Positions 27,564 to 37,311 of a DNA stretch of 64,000 bases are shown one piece after another. The position numbers and the translations under genes were made by a program. Position 1 is the stretch's first letter. Each line of letters opens with the position of its first letter. The stretch covers positions 1 to 64,000 of the forward strand of contig NZ_KB908078.1 in assembly GCF_000382345.1 (NCBI RefSeq). Direction: 5' to 3'. A model generated the notes under the pieces. That model was not told where the DNA came from and ran no database searches. It saw only the letters and a program-made list of their open reading frames with translations. This DNA is from Massilia niastensis DSM 21313. GTDB lineage: Bacteria > Pseudomonadota > Gammaproteobacteria > Burkholderiales > Burkholderiaceae_D.

Positions 27564-30407
27564 TCAGCGTCCGCTGCGGCCGGCCGGCTGGCCGCCCTGG
27601 TCGTGCAGCAGCTGGCCATCGTTGTCGCGCAGCTCGGCCTGGCCCAGGCCGAGCGGCTGCAGCTGGGGCAGGATCTTGCGGCGGTCGCCCACCGCCACCA
27701 CGGTCATGCGCGCCGGGTCCAGGTAGCGGCGCGCCACGTCCTGCACCTGGGCGGCGCTGACCTCGGCGAAACGGCGCGGCAGGGTGTCGTAGTAGTCGGC
27801 CGGCAGGCCGTAGACATGCAGTTCGGCCAGGCTGGCGACGATATCGCTGTTGGTTTCGAACTCGCCCGGCAGCGACAGCACCTGGGCGTCGCGCGCCGCC
27901 GCCAGCTCGGCCGGCGGCAGGGGCTGTTCGCGGATGGCGCCCAGCTCGCGGAAGATCTCGCGCACCGAGGCGCCGGTGGCGTCGAGGCGCACGCTGCCGG
28001 CGATGACGAAGGGCCCCGGCGTGCGGTCGTAGCGGAAGTCCGAGAAGATCCCGTAGGTATAGCCCTTGTCTTCGCGCAGGTTGTTGTTGAGCCGGCTGGA
28101 GAACATGCCGCCCAGCGCGCCGTTCATGACCTGCAGCGCCGCATAGTCGGGGGTGTTGCGCGCCACGCTGACGCTGCTGACGCGCAGCGCCGTCTGTCCG
28201 GCGCCGGGCTGGTCGACCAGCACCAGGCGCGCGCGCGTGCCGTTCGGCGCGCCGCCGCCGCCGGACGGCGCCCGGTCCTTTTCCCAGCCGCCGAAGCGGG
28301 CCTGGGCCAGCGCCCGCAGCTCGCCCTCGGCGATGTCGCCCGACACCACCAGCGCCGCGTTGGCGGGCACGTAGTGGTGGCGCCAGAAGTCCTCGATCTC
28401 GTCCCGGGTCGCGCTGCGGATCGCCGGCTCGGTGCCGAGCTGGCCATAGCCCTTGGGGTGCCTGGCGCCGAACAGCGCGCCGGCCGCGGCGACCGCCGCC
28501 ACGTCTTCCGGATCGTCGCGCTGCTGCATCAGCTCTCCCAGCCGGCTGGCGCGCTGGCGCTCCACCTCGGCATTCGGGAAGGCCGGATGCAGCACCATGT
28601 CGGCCATGATCTCGAGCGCCTGGGCGAAGGTGGAGCGCAGCGACACCAGCGACACGGTGGAGGCGTCGATGCCGGTGTCGGTGTCGATGAAGGCGCCCAG
28701 CTGCGCGATCTCGTCGGCGATCTGGGGCGCGCTGCGGGTGGCCGTGCCTTCCTCCAGCATCTGGGCCGTGAAGCCGGCCAGTCCCGGCAGCCGGTCGGGA
28801 TTGGCGGCGCTGCCGCTGCGCACCACCACCTGGGCCGACACCAGCGGCAGCGCCGGGTTGTAGTGGTGGATCACGGTCAGGCCGTTCGGCAGCTTGAAGC
28901 TGTTCCCACGGGGCAGGCTGAAACGCGGCGCCGGGCCGGGCTTGGGCGGCCTGGCGCGCCAGGCTTCGTCGGCATTGACCGGCGCGCCCGTGGCGGCGGC
29001 CTGGGAGGTCTTGGGCGCCGGCAGGCGCGGATCGTTGACCACCGGCGTGCCCGGGATGCCGGTGACGACCGCGCGCGCGCTCTGCTTCAGCCAGGCCTGC
29101 ACCGCGCGCTGCACGGCGCGGGCGTCGACGCGGCGCACGCGCTCGATGTCCCTGGCCAGGTAGCCCGGGTCGCCCGTGTACTGGTTGTAGTGGTTGAGCT
29201 GGTCGGCCAGCCCGTCGCCGCCCAGCTTTTCGATCGACGCCAGCAGCGCGGTCTCGATGCTGTTGCGGGCGCGCTCGACTTCCTGCGCGGACGGAGCGTG
29301 GTCGCGCAGCTTGGCCAGCTCGGCGTCGATCGCCGTCTCCAGCTCGCGCGGCGTGTGCCCGGCGCGCGCGGTGACGTCGATCACGAAGGTCGAGGTGAGA
29401 CCGTAGGAATTCTGGGCCGCGTCGACGTCCTGCGCGATCTGGCGCTCGTAGACCAGCGACTTGTACAGGCGGCTCGACTTGCCGCCGCCGAGGATGTGGG
29501 CCGCCACCGCCAGCTCGGCGTCGCCGGCCTGGTAGGCGGGCGGGGTGAGCCAGCCCATGTACACGCGCGGCAGCTCGACCCGGTCGCGCACCACGACCCG
29601 GCGCTCGCTGGTGATGGGCGGCGTGGCCACGTTCGGGCGCGCCACCGGCGGGCTGCGTTTGAAGCTGCCGAAATAGCGCTCCACCAGCGCGCGCACCCTG
29701 GCCTTGTCGATGTCGCCGGCGATGACCAGGCTGGCGTTGTTCGGGCCGTAGTAGCGGGCGAAGAAATTCCGCACGTCGTCCAGCCGGGCTCCCTGGATGT
29801 CGGCGTGCGAACCGATCACCGAGGCGTAATACGGATGGCCCTTGGGGAACAGCGCGTGCGCCAGCGCTTCCTCGACGATCCCGTAGGGCTCGTCCTCGAC
29901 GTTCTGGCGCCGCTCGTTGCGCACCACGTCCTGCTGGTTCGACAGCGCCTTCTGGTCGAGCACGTCGAGCAGGTAGCCCATGCGGTCGGCATGCACCCAC
30001 AGCGCCAGTTCGAGCTGGTTCGAGGGCACCGTGTCGTAGTAGTTGGTGCGGTCGTAGTCGGTGCTGCCGTTGCTGTCGGTCGCGCCCGCGCCCTCGAGCA
30101 GCCGGTCGGCCAGCCCGCGCGGGATGTGGCGGGTGGCGGCGAACATCATGTGCTCGAACAGATGGGCGAAGCCGGTCAGTCCCGGCGCCTCGTCGGCCGG
30201 CCCGACGTGGTACCACAGGTTGACCGCGACGATCGGCAGGCGCCGGTCCTCGACCAGGATCACCTGCAGGCCGTTGGGCAGCGTGTATTTGTCGAACGCG
30301 ACGGCCGGCAGCGGGGCGGGGCCGCCGCCCTGGGCCAGCGCGACGACCGGCAGGCAGGCGAACAGCAGCGGGGCCAGCAGCGGCGCCAGCAGGGAGGGGA
30401 GTCTCAT
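27564..30407 (-). CDS. M16-family zinc protease, double-domain, exported
   Basis: This is a periplasmic pitrilysin-type peptidase of 947 residues. The protein begins MRLPSLLAPLLAPLLFACLP with a signal peptide ending near ALAQ. The N-terminal M16 half has the inverted zinc motif HLFEH (residues 82-86) and the distal Glu in the NERRQNVEDEPYG segment. The second half, from about residue 500 (NGLTVIHHYNPALPLVS), is the non-catalytic M16 partner with NNLREDKGYTYGIF. Four M16 units in one chain is normal for this class. The frame is open upstream to 30449, but the signal peptide fixes Met at 30407. It lies 72 bp downstream of pncC. Confidence 0.92.
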   Translation of the reverse strand: MRLPSLLAPLLAPLLFACLPVVALAQGGGPAPLPAVAFDKYTLPNGLQVILVEDRRLPIVAVNLWYHVGPADEAPGLTGFAHLFEHMMFAATRHIPRGLADRLLEGAGATDSNGSTDYDRTNYYDTVPSNQLELALWVHADRMGYLLDVLDQKALSNQQDVVRNERRQNVEDEPYGIVEEALAHALFPKGHPYYASVIGSHADIQGARLDDVRNFFARYYGPNNASLVIAGDIDKARVRALVERYFGSFKRSPPVARPNVATPPITSERRVVVRDRVELPRVYMGWLTPPAYQAGDAELAVAAHILGGGKSSRLYKSLVYERQIAQDVDAAQNSYGLTSTFVIDVTARAGHTPRELETAIDAELAKLRDHAPSAQEVERARNSIETALLASIEKLGGDGLADQLNHYNQYTGDPGYLARDIERVRRVDARAVQRAVQAWLKQSARAVVTGIPGTPVVNDPRLPAPKTSQAAATGAPVNADEAWRARPPKPGPAPRFSLPRGNSFKLPNGLTVIHHYNPALPLVSAQVVVRSGSAANPDRLPGLAGFTAQMLEEGTATRSAPQIADEIAQLGAFIDTDTGIDASTVSLVSLRSTFAQALEIMADMVLHPAFPNAEVERQRASRLGELMQQRDDPEDVAAVAAAGALFGARHPKGYGQLGTEPAIRSATRDEIEDFWRHHYVPANAALVVSGDIAEGELRALAQARFGGWEKDRAPSGGGGAPNGTRARLVLVDQPGAGQTALRVSSVSVARNTPDYAALQVMNGALGGMFSSRLNNNLREDKGYTYGIFSDFRYDRTPGPFVIAGSVRLDATGASVREIFRELGAIREQPLPPAELAAARDAQVLSLPGEFETNSDIVASLAELHVYGLPADYYDTLPRRFAEVSAAQVQDVARRYLDPARMTVVAVGDRRKILPQLQPLGLGQAELRDNDGQLLHDQGGQPAGRSGR

Positions 30408-30479
30408 TCGGCTTTCCGGGTGGCGCGCGGACGCCGTCGCGCGGCGCACGCGCCATCGGCCCCGCGCACAGGTTCGCGC

Positions 30480-30962
30480 CTACTCGATGAAGCGCAGCAG
30501 TCCCTGCAAGGCGTGCGCGACGGTCTGCTCGCGGATCGACTGGCGGTCGCCCGAGAGCACCAGCCGCTCGGTATAGGTGGTGTCGCCGCGCGACCAGCCG
30601 AAGCACACCGTGCCGACCGGCTTGCCCGGCACCGCGCCGGACGGGCCGGCGATGCCGGTGGTGGAGACCGCGACGTCGGCATTGCTGTTGGCCACCGCGC
30701 CCTCGGCCATGGCGCCCGCCACTTCTTCGCTGACCGAGCCGAACTGCGCGATCAGGGCGTCCGGCACGTTGAGCAGTTCGGTCTTGGAGAGGTTCGAATA
30801 GGTGACGAAGCCGCGCTCGAACCAGCCGGTGGAGCCGGCGATTTCGGTGATGGCCTGCGACACGCCGCCGCCGGTGCAGGATTCGGCGGTGACCAGCAAC
30901 AGTCCCTTGGCCTCCAGGGCCCGGCCTACCTTGGTAGCAAGATCGATCAGTTCGTTCGTCAC
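30480..30962 (-). CDS. pncC: Nicotinamide-nucleotide amidohydrolase (CinA C-terminal domain protein)
   Basis: PncC converts NMN to nicotinate mononucleotide and ammonia in NAD recycling. The 160-residue single-domain protein has LLVTAESCTGGGVSQAITE, SLSKTELL-like YSNLSKTELLNVP, and VAVSTTGIAGPSGAVPGKPVGTV. It lacks the N-terminal CinA domain, as in most proteobacteria. A GTG at 30962 lies six bases after AGGAG, which selects it over upstream frames. It is divergent from the hybrid kinase gene. Confidence 0.93.
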   Translation of the reverse strand: MTNELIDLATKVGRALEAKGLLLVTAESCTGGGVSQAITEIAGSTGWFERGFVTYSNLSKTELLNVPDALIAQFGSVSEEVAGAMAEGAVANSNADVAVSTTGIAGPSGAVPGKPVGTVCFGWSRGDTTYTERLVLSGDRQSIREQTVAHALQGLLRFIE

Positions 30963-31397
30963 GTGAGGCTCCTTTCGCGTGCTGGCCAGGCCGGCGGTGC
31001 GCCGGCGCACATGGTCGGCGGACGGGCTTGTCCGCGTACGGTCCATTCTAGCGCGACGCGGCCCTTCGTGGCGCGGCAAAGTTTCAAAAATTGCTATTCA
31101 AATCGTGGGAGACGGTTTACAGTGCTGCCGCCATGCCGGTCGTCCCATGGGGAGTCCCGTAGAGCGCACAGGAATTGTTCCGTGCGACATGATGCGCAAT
31201 CGTGCTGCTATGCTGGAATGCCTGTTGGGCGCAAGCATGCGCGCCCGTTTCTGTATTTTCGTAGGATCTGAACATGCCGCACGAACCTATCGCGCGTGAC
31301 CGGACGGGGCCGGCACGGCCGTGAGGACCCCTGTCGCCGCCAGGCGGGCCCCGCATGCGCCATGCGCCCGGACACCGGGGCCGCCCGTGGAGCCGGC
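30963..31397. other. Divergent intergenic region, 435 bp
   Basis: This separates pncC from the hybrid kinase gene and should hold two promoters. The middle part (31080-31130) is A+T-richer, and GCACAGGAA/TTCCGTGC at about 31160-31180 is an imperfect hairpin. No gene or confident promoter pair is seen. Confidence 0.4.
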
Positions 31398-33428
31398 ATG
31401 AGCGGCCAGGAATCAATCCGCAAGAAGCTGGTGGCGGTGGTGATGGCGACGACCCTCACCGCGCTGCTGGTATCGATCGCGATCGTGATCGGCTATGACC
31501 TGCGCAGTTACCACCGCACCCTGGTGAGCGACATGACGACCCAGGCCGAGCTGGTCGGCCACATGACCTCGGCCGCGCTGACCTTCGACGATCCGCGCCT
31601 GGCCAACGAGAACCTGGCGCTGCTGCGCACCCGACCGCTGGTGCGCGCGGCCGCCATCTACGACGCCTCCGGCGCGCTGTTCGCCTCGTATGCCGCGGCC
31701 GGCGAGGGCGGCCGGATCGCCCGGCGCCTGACTCCGGACACGGTGCGCAGCGGCGACGGCGACCTGGTGGTCCAGCAGCGCATCGTCGAGAACGGCGATG
31801 CGCTCGGCACCGTCGTGTTGCGCGCCGAGAACCGGCTGCTGGCCCGGACCCTGGACTATCTCGGCATTGCCGCCTTCGTGACCCTGGTGGCGATGGCGAT
31901 CGCCTACCTCGTGATGTGGCGCCTGGGGCGCACGCTGACCGCCCCGATCCTGGCCATCGCCGGGATCGCGCGCGAGGTGGTCGAGACGCGCGACTATTCG
32001 CGCCGCGCGCCGCGCATCAGCAACGACGAGGCGGCCGAGCTGGTCGACTCCTTCAACGCCATGCTGACCGAGATCGAGCAGCGCACCCGCGAGCTGGAGG
32101 ATTCGAACAGCGCCATCGCGCGCGAGGGCCAGGAGCGTTCGCGCGCCCAGCAGGAAGTGATGCGCCTGAACGAGCAGCTCGAGCAGCGCGTCGACGAGCG
32201 CACCATGCAGCTGGCGCTGGCCAACGCCGAGCTGGCCAACGCGATCGAGACGGCGCGCAACGCCAACCAGGCCAAGTCGGCCTTCCTGTCCTCGATGAGC
32301 CACGAGCTGCGCACCCCGCTCAACGCGATCCTCGGCTTCGCCCAGATCCTGACCTCGGAAACGCTGCCCTCGACCCTGGAGCAGAAGAAGGAATTCGCCA
32401 ACCACATCCTGAAGTCGGGGCGGCACCTGCTCACCCTGATCAACGAGATCCTCGACCTGGCCAAGGTGGAGTCGGGCACGGTGACCCTGTCGATGGAGCC
32501 GGTGGCGCTGGCCGACACCCTGGCCGAGTGCCGCAGCATGGTCGAGACCCTGGCGGCCGGGCGCGGGGTGCGGGTGCTGTTCCCGGACGTCGACGGCGCG
32601 GTGGTGCTGGCCGACCGCACCCGCCTCAAGCAGGTGATGCTCAACCTGCTGTCGAACGCGGTCAAGTACAACCGCGAAGCGGGCGCGGTGGTCGTCACCT
32701 GCGAGCAGGCCGCGCCGGAGCGGGTGCGCCTGTCGGTGCAGGACACCGGCCACGGCCTCAATCCCGAACAGGTCGCCAGCCTGTTCCAGCCCTTCAACCG
32801 GCTCGGCCAGGAGGCCGGGGCGCAGGAGGGCACCGGCATCGGGCTGGTGGTCACCAAGCGCCTGGTCGAACTGATGGGCGGCCAGATCGGCGTCACCAGC
32901 AGCCCGGGCGTGGGCAGCGTGTTCTGGATCGAGCTGGCCAGCACCGCGCCGCTCGCCTCGGCGCTGGCCGAGCGCGGCCCCGAGGCGGTGGCGGCGGCGC
33001 CGTCGGCGCCGCCCGAGGGCGAGCCGCACCTGCTGCTGTACGTCGAGGACAACCCGGCCAACCTGCGCCTGGTCGAGGAGATCGTGCGCTTCCGCAGCGA
33101 CCTGCGCCTGCTGTCGGCGCCCGACGGCCATCTCGGCCTGTCGCTGGCCAGGGCGCACCGTCCCGAGCTGATCCTGATGGACCTGAACCTGCCGGGCATG
33201 AACGGGATCGAGGTGCTCAGGCAGCTGCGCAGCGATCCCGTCACCGCGGCGATCCCCGTGATCGCCCTGACCGCCAACGCCATGCCGCGCGATATCGAGC
33301 GCGGCCAGGCGGCGGGCTTTTTCCGCTATCTCACCAAGCCGATCGACATCGACAAGTTCACTGAAGCGATCAACAGTACGCTGGCGCACCTGCATGAACG
33401 CGGTGCCCAGGCCGAAAGGAAGGATTGA
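31398..33428 (+). CDS. Hybrid histidine kinase: membrane sensor-HAMP-HisKA-HATPase-REC
   Basis: This is an inner-membrane sensor kinase of 676 residues. Order: membrane helix at about 12-33, a periplasmic domain of about 125 residues of CHASE8 type (DMTTQAELVGHMTSAALTF), a second helix at about 155-178, HAMP, coiled coil, HisKA with SMSHELRTPLNAIL (His302), HATPase_c with NLLSNAVKYN and TGIGLVVTKRLVELMGG, and a C-terminal receiver with MDLNLPGMNG (Asp595). GGAG upstream and the helix position favour the ATG at 31398 over earlier in-frame starts. It overlaps the next gene by one base (TGATG), so the two are co-translated; phosphate flow to that protein's receivers is likely. Confidence 0.92.
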   Translation: MSGQESIRKKLVAVVMATTLTALLVSIAIVIGYDLRSYHRTLVSDMTTQAELVGHMTSAALTFDDPRLANENLALLRTRPLVRAAAIYDASGALFASYAAAGEGGRIARRLTPDTVRSGDGDLVVQQRIVENGDALGTVVLRAENRLLARTLDYLGIAAFVTLVAMAIAYLVMWRLGRTLTAPILAIAGIAREVVETRDYSRRAPRISNDEAAELVDSFNAMLTEIEQRTRELEDSNSAIAREGQERSRAQQEVMRLNEQLEQRVDERTMQLALANAELANAIETARNANQAKSAFLSSMSHELRTPLNAILGFAQILTSETLPSTLEQKKEFANHILKSGRHLLTLINEILDLAKVESGTVTLSMEPVALADTLAECRSMVETLAAGRGVRVLFPDVDGAVVLADRTRLKQVMLNLLSNAVKYNREAGAVVVTCEQAAPERVRLSVQDTGHGLNPEQVASLFQPFNRLGQEAGAQEGTGIGLVVTKRLVELMGGQIGVTSSPGVGSVFWIELASTAPLASALAERGPEAVAAAPSAPPEGEPHLLLYVEDNPANLRLVEEIVRFRSDLRLLSAPDGHLGLSLARAHRPELILMDLNLPGMNGIEVLRQLRSDPVTAAIPVIALTANAMPRDIERGQAAGFFRYLTKPIDIDKFTEAINSTLAHLHERGAQAERKD

Positions 33429-36007
33429 TGATCTCCCTGTCCGACATCCGGCGCGCGCGCATCCTCGTCGTCGACGACGAACCGGTCAACGTGCAGCTGC
33501 TGGAGTACCTGCTCAAGACCACCGGCTACGAGAACGTGTACAGCACCAACGATCCGCGCCAGGTGGTGTCGCTGCACCTGAAGCACCGCTTCGACCTGAT
33601 CATCCTCGACCTGCACATGCCGGGAATGGACGGCTTCGACGTGATGGAAGCCCTCAAGCCGCTCGAGAGCGACTCGTGGCTGCCGGTGCTGGTCGTGACC
33701 GCCGAGCCGGACAAGAAGCTGGCCGCGCTGGAGGCGGGCGCGCGCGACTTCATCGGCAAGCCTTTCGACACGGTCGAGGTGATGACCCGCATCCGCAACC
33801 TGCTCGAGGTGCGCCTGCTGCACCGCGAATCGCAGGACTACGGCAGCGAGCTGGAACGCGAGGTGCGCGAGCGCACCGCCGAGCTGGCGCGCTTCCGCGG
33901 CGCGATGGACGCGACCCCGGACGCGATCTTCCTGGTCGATACCGCCAGCATGGCGATCGTCGACGTCTCCGACGGCGCCTGCCGCATGCTGGGCTTCTCG
34001 CGCGACGCATTGATGCGCATCGACCCGGTGGCGCTGGGGCTGACCTCGCGCGAGCAGCTCGAGCGCCACCTGGCCGGCGGCGCCGGGCAGGGCGGCAAGG
34101 CGCCTGAAACCGACATCGTCGAGACCGAGCTGCTGCGCGCCGGCGGGCAGGGCTCGGTGCCGGTCGAGATCAGCTGGAAGCTGCAGGACCTGGGCGCCGG
34201 CCGCATGCTGATCGCGGTGGCGCGCGACGTCAGCGAGCGCCTGCACGCGGCCGAGCGGCTGCGCCATGCGGCCAACTACGACGCGCTGACCGGCCTGCCC
34301 AACCGCACCCTGTTCTTCGAGAACCTGGACGGAGCGATCGAGCTGGCGCAGGACAAGAACTGGAGCGTCGCGGTGCTGTGCATCACGCTGGACCGCTTCA
34401 AGGTGGTTAACGATTCGCTCGGCACCGCGCTCGGCGACGAGCTGCTGCGCCAGTTCAGCACGCGCCTGGTGCGGGTGGCGCGCCTGCGCGACACGGTCGG
34501 GCGGCTGGGCGGGGACGAGTTCGCGCTGATCCTGACCATGTCGCGCGACCAGCAGGAAGCCGTCCACATCGCCAACGAAGTGCGCGAGACCCTGCGCATG
34601 CCGTTCGACCTGCACGGCCAGGCGGCCGTGCTGACGGCCAGCATCGGCATCGCCATGTACCCGGACGACACCACCGATCCGGGCGCCCTGGTCAAGTACG
34701 CCGACACCGCGATGGTGCGCGCCAAGGAGGCGGGGCGCGACGGCTACCGCTTCTTCACCGCCGGGATGAACGTGCAGGTGCTGGCGCGCCTCGACCTGGA
34801 ACTGGCGCTGCGCGGGGCGCTCGAGGGCGGCCAGTTCGTGCTGCACTACCAGCCCAAGCTGGAGCTGAACACCGGCCGCATCTCGGGCGTGGAAGCGCTG
34901 CTGCGCTGGCACCGTCCCGGCTATGGCCTGGTGTACCCGGCCGAATTCGTGCCGGTGATGGAAGAGACCGGGCTGGTGGTGCGGGTCGGCGAATGGATCA
35001 TCGACGAGGCCTGCCGCCAGATGGCGGAATGGAACGAGGCCGGGGTGCGCGACGTGCGGGTGGCGGTGAACGTGTCGAGCCGCCAGTTCGCCGAAGGCGA
35101 CCTGGAAGCCGTGATCAAGGACGCGCTGGCGCGCCACGGGGTCGAGCCGGGACAGCTGGAGATGGAGCTGACCGAGAGCGCGCTGATGATCAATGCCGAG
35201 CACACCACCGAGGTGCTGGAGCGCCTCAAGAAGCTCGGCATCCGGGTGGCGATCGACGACTTCGGCACCGGCTATTCGAGCCTGGCCTACCTGAAGCGCT
35301 TCCCGATCGACAAGCTGAAGATCGACATCGCCTTCGTGCGCGACATCATCAACAACCCGGACGACGCGGCGATCGCGCTGGCCATCATCAGCATGGCGCA
35401 CAGCATGCACATGCAGGTGATCGCCGAAGGGGTGGAGACGCGCGCCCAGATGGCCTATCTGCGGCGCCACCATTGCGACGAGATCCAGGGCTTCCACTTC
35501 GCGCGCGCGCTGCCGGCCGACCAGCTGGGCCAGCTGGTGCTGGACAACCGCGCCCAGCCCGACAAGCCGCCGGCGGCCGACGACAAGGTGCAGACGCTCC
35601 TGATCGTGGACGACGACGTCAACGTGCTGACCGCGCTGCACCGGCTGTTCCGGCGCGAGGGCTACCGCGTGCTGACGGCGTCCTCGCCGGCCGAGGGTTT
35701 CGAGCTGCTGGCGCTGTACCGGGTGCAGGTGATCCTGTGCGACCAGCGCATGCCGGTGATGAGCGGGACCGAGTTCCTCAGCAAGGTCAAGGAGATGTAT
35801 CCGGATTCGATCCGCATCATCCTGTCGGGCTACACCGGGGTGGAGTCGGTGCTCGACTCGATCAACCGCGGGGCGATCTACCGTTTCTATACCAAGCCGT
35901 GGAGCGACGCCGAACTGCGCGACAATGTGCGGCATGCGTTTCGCCATTACTGGCTGACGTATGGGCCGTATGACGACCGCAAGGTGCCGCGCGAGGGGGA
36001 TGCGTAG
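33428..36007 (+). CDS. REC-PAS-GGDEF-EAL-REC cyclic-di-GMP response regulator
   Basis: This is a cytoplasmic response regulator of 859 residues. Receiver 1 has ILVVDDEPVN and ILDLHMPGMDG (Asp61). A coiled linker and PAS domain follow at about 150-275 (ending ARDVSERLHAAERL). The GGDEF domain has GRLGGDEFAL near 360-365. The EAL domain has VEALLRWHRPG near 489 and AIDDFGTGYSSLAYLKR. A second receiver at about 720-845 has LLIVDDDVNV and ILCDQRMPVMSG (Asp772) and ends in YRFYTKPWSD, the RpfG-like receiver subtype. All catalytic motifs are intact. The hybrid kinase directly upstream is the obvious input. Receivers at both ends are uncommon for GGDEF-EAL proteins. Confidence 0.92.
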   Translation: MISLSDIRRARILVVDDEPVNVQLLEYLLKTTGYENVYSTNDPRQVVSLHLKHRFDLIILDLHMPGMDGFDVMEALKPLESDSWLPVLVVTAEPDKKLAALEAGARDFIGKPFDTVEVMTRIRNLLEVRLLHRESQDYGSELEREVRERTAELARFRGAMDATPDAIFLVDTASMAIVDVSDGACRMLGFSRDALMRIDPVALGLTSREQLERHLAGGAGQGGKAPETDIVETELLRAGGQGSVPVEISWKLQDLGAGRMLIAVARDVSERLHAAERLRHAANYDALTGLPNRTLFFENLDGAIELAQDKNWSVAVLCITLDRFKVVNDSLGTALGDELLRQFSTRLVRVARLRDTVGRLGGDEFALILTMSRDQQEAVHIANEVRETLRMPFDLHGQAAVLTASIGIAMYPDDTTDPGALVKYADTAMVRAKEAGRDGYRFFTAGMNVQVLARLDLELALRGALEGGQFVLHYQPKLELNTGRISGVEALLRWHRPGYGLVYPAEFVPVMEETGLVVRVGEWIIDEACRQMAEWNEAGVRDVRVAVNVSSRQFAEGDLEAVIKDALARHGVEPGQLEMELTESALMINAEHTTEVLERLKKLGIRVAIDDFGTGYSSLAYLKRFPIDKLKIDIAFVRDIINNPDDAAIALAIISMAHSMHMQVIAEGVETRAQMAYLRRHHCDEIQGFHFARALPADQLGQLVLDNRAQPDKPPAADDKVQTLLIVDDDVNVLTALHRLFRREGYRVLTASSPAEGFELLALYRVQVILCDQRMPVMSGTEFLSKVKEMYPDSIRIILSGYTGVESVLDSINRGAIYRFYTKPWSDAELRDNVRHAFRHYWLTYGPYDDRKVPREGDA

Positions 36008-36030
36008 TGGTGTGAGCTTGCGGTAGCTGC

Positions 36031-36057
36031 AGGGTGGGCGGCTATGCCGCCCACCCT
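36031..36057. repeat. REP-like hairpin AGGGTGGGCGGC-TAT-GCCGCCCACCCT
   Basis: A perfect 12-bp stem with a 3-base loop sits between the convergent regulator gene and thiL. It has the same GGGTGGGCGG core as the repeats at 26132, 44218 and 61592 and could end transcription from both sides. Confidence 0.75.
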
Positions 36058-36079
36058 AACGGCATCAGGGTCGCGCGTA

Positions 36080-37048
36080 TCAGGCGGCCACGAAGTGATC
36101 CCAGCCGCGCAAGCCGAGATCCAGCGGGGCGCCCGATGCATCGACCATCCGCAACCCCAGCGCGACATCGATCGTCCCGACCCGCGTCACCGCCGTCCCC
36201 GTTTCGGCGCCCGCCGCCAGCACGGCCGCCCGCGCATGCGCCGGCGCCGTGAAGCACAACTCATAATCATCCCCGCCCGCCGCCGTGAAGCGCCGCCGCA
36301 GCTCCAGCGGCTGGCGCGCCAGCACCGGCCCCGCCGGCAGCGCATCGACATCGAGCGTGGCCCCGACCCCGGACGCCGCCAGGATATGCCCCAGGTCCCC
36401 CACCAGCCCGTCCGAGATGTCGAGCGCCGCATGCGCGGCCGGCGCGCCGGCCAGCGCCAGTCCCAGCGCCACGCGGGGAGAGGGCAGGTGCATGCGCAGC
36501 GCCGCCTGGGCGTGCGCCTCGGCGTCCAGTCCGACCTCCCCCAGGCTCCCGGCCAGCGCCAGGCGCGCATCGCCGAGCGTGCCCGAGATCCAGATGTCGT
36601 CTCCCGGCCGCGCCGCATCGCGCCGCAGCGCGTGGCCGGGAGCCAGTTCGCCGAACACGGTGATGCAGATATTCAGCGGTCCGCGCGTCGTGTCGCCGCC
36701 GATCAGCTCGCAGTCGAAGGCGTCGGCCAGGGCGAACAGGCCGGAGGAGAATCCTTCCAGCCAGTGCGGATCGGCCCTGGGCAGGGCCAGCGCCAGGGTG
36801 AAGGCGACCGGGCGCGCGCCCATCGCCGCCAGGTCCGACAGGTTCACGGCCAGGCTCTTGTGTCCCAGCATGCGCGGGTCGGCGCCGGCAAAGAAATGCC
36901 GGTCCTCGACCAGCATGTCGGACGAGATCGCGATCTGGCGTCCCGGCGTCGGGGCCAGCAGCGCGCAGTCGTCGCCGATGCCGAGCGCCGCCTTGCCGGG
37001 CCGGACGCGCTGGAAGTATTGTTTGATGAGGTCGAATTCGGAAAGCAT
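36080..37048 (-). CDS. thiL: Thiamine-monophosphate kinase
   Basis: ThiL phosphorylates thiamine monophosphate to the active diphosphate. The 322-residue protein starts MLSEFDLIKQYF and has GIGDDCALLAP, SSDMLVEDRHFF, the metal-site SLAVNLSDLAAMGARP, and ELIGGDTTRGP. The frame is open 47 codons further up, but the family N-terminus sets Met at 37048. A 17-base tandem repeat lies just upstream of the start. Confidence 0.95.
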   Translation of the reverse strand: MLSEFDLIKQYFQRVRPGKAALGIGDDCALLAPTPGRQIAISSDMLVEDRHFFAGADPRMLGHKSLAVNLSDLAAMGARPVAFTLALALPRADPHWLEGFSSGLFALADAFDCELIGGDTTRGPLNICITVFGELAPGHALRRDAARPGDDIWISGTLGDARLALAGSLGEVGLDAEAHAQAALRMHLPSPRVALGLALAGAPAAHAALDISDGLVGDLGHILAASGVGATLDVDALPAGPVLARQPLELRRRFTAAGGDDYELCFTAPAHARAAVLAAGAETGTAVTRVGTIDVALGLRMVDASGAPLDLGLRGWDHFVAA

Positions 37049-37061
37049 GGGCGCAATTGTA

Positions 37062-37112
37062 CCGTCCGCCCCAAGCCACCGCCCGCCCCGAGCCACCGTC
37101 CGCTCCAAACTG
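37062..37112. repeat. 17-bp imperfect tandem repeat, about 3 units
   Basis: Units at 37062-37078, 37079-37095 and 37096-37112 follow the pattern CCGTCCGCCCCAAGCCA with a few changes. They lie 13 bases upstream of the thiL start on the reverse strand. Confidence 0.7.
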
Positions 37113-37311
37113 GTGCATCCGGCGTCCGGGAAGCCGAGCATGGATTGGTTTGGTGCATGGCTGGCGTCGCCGCACCAATTTAGCATCAAATACTATGCCA
37201 TTGGTCTTGACAAATCAATTCGGCATTGGCTTGTTGAAAATACGTAGACTTTGACAAGTTCTCGTCTGATAGAATCGTAGGTCCCATTTGCAATAATGAA
37301 GGCTGCCCGGC

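Noticed and set aside
27561-31271. A 1236-codon open frame on the + strand
   Set aside because: It is antisense to the M16 protease and pncC genes and crosses their intergenic gap. Its composition is that of a shadow frame.
33326-35947. An 873-codon open frame on the - strand
   Set aside because: It is the shadow of the REC-PAS-GGDEF-EAL-REC gene, whose motifs are all on the + strand.
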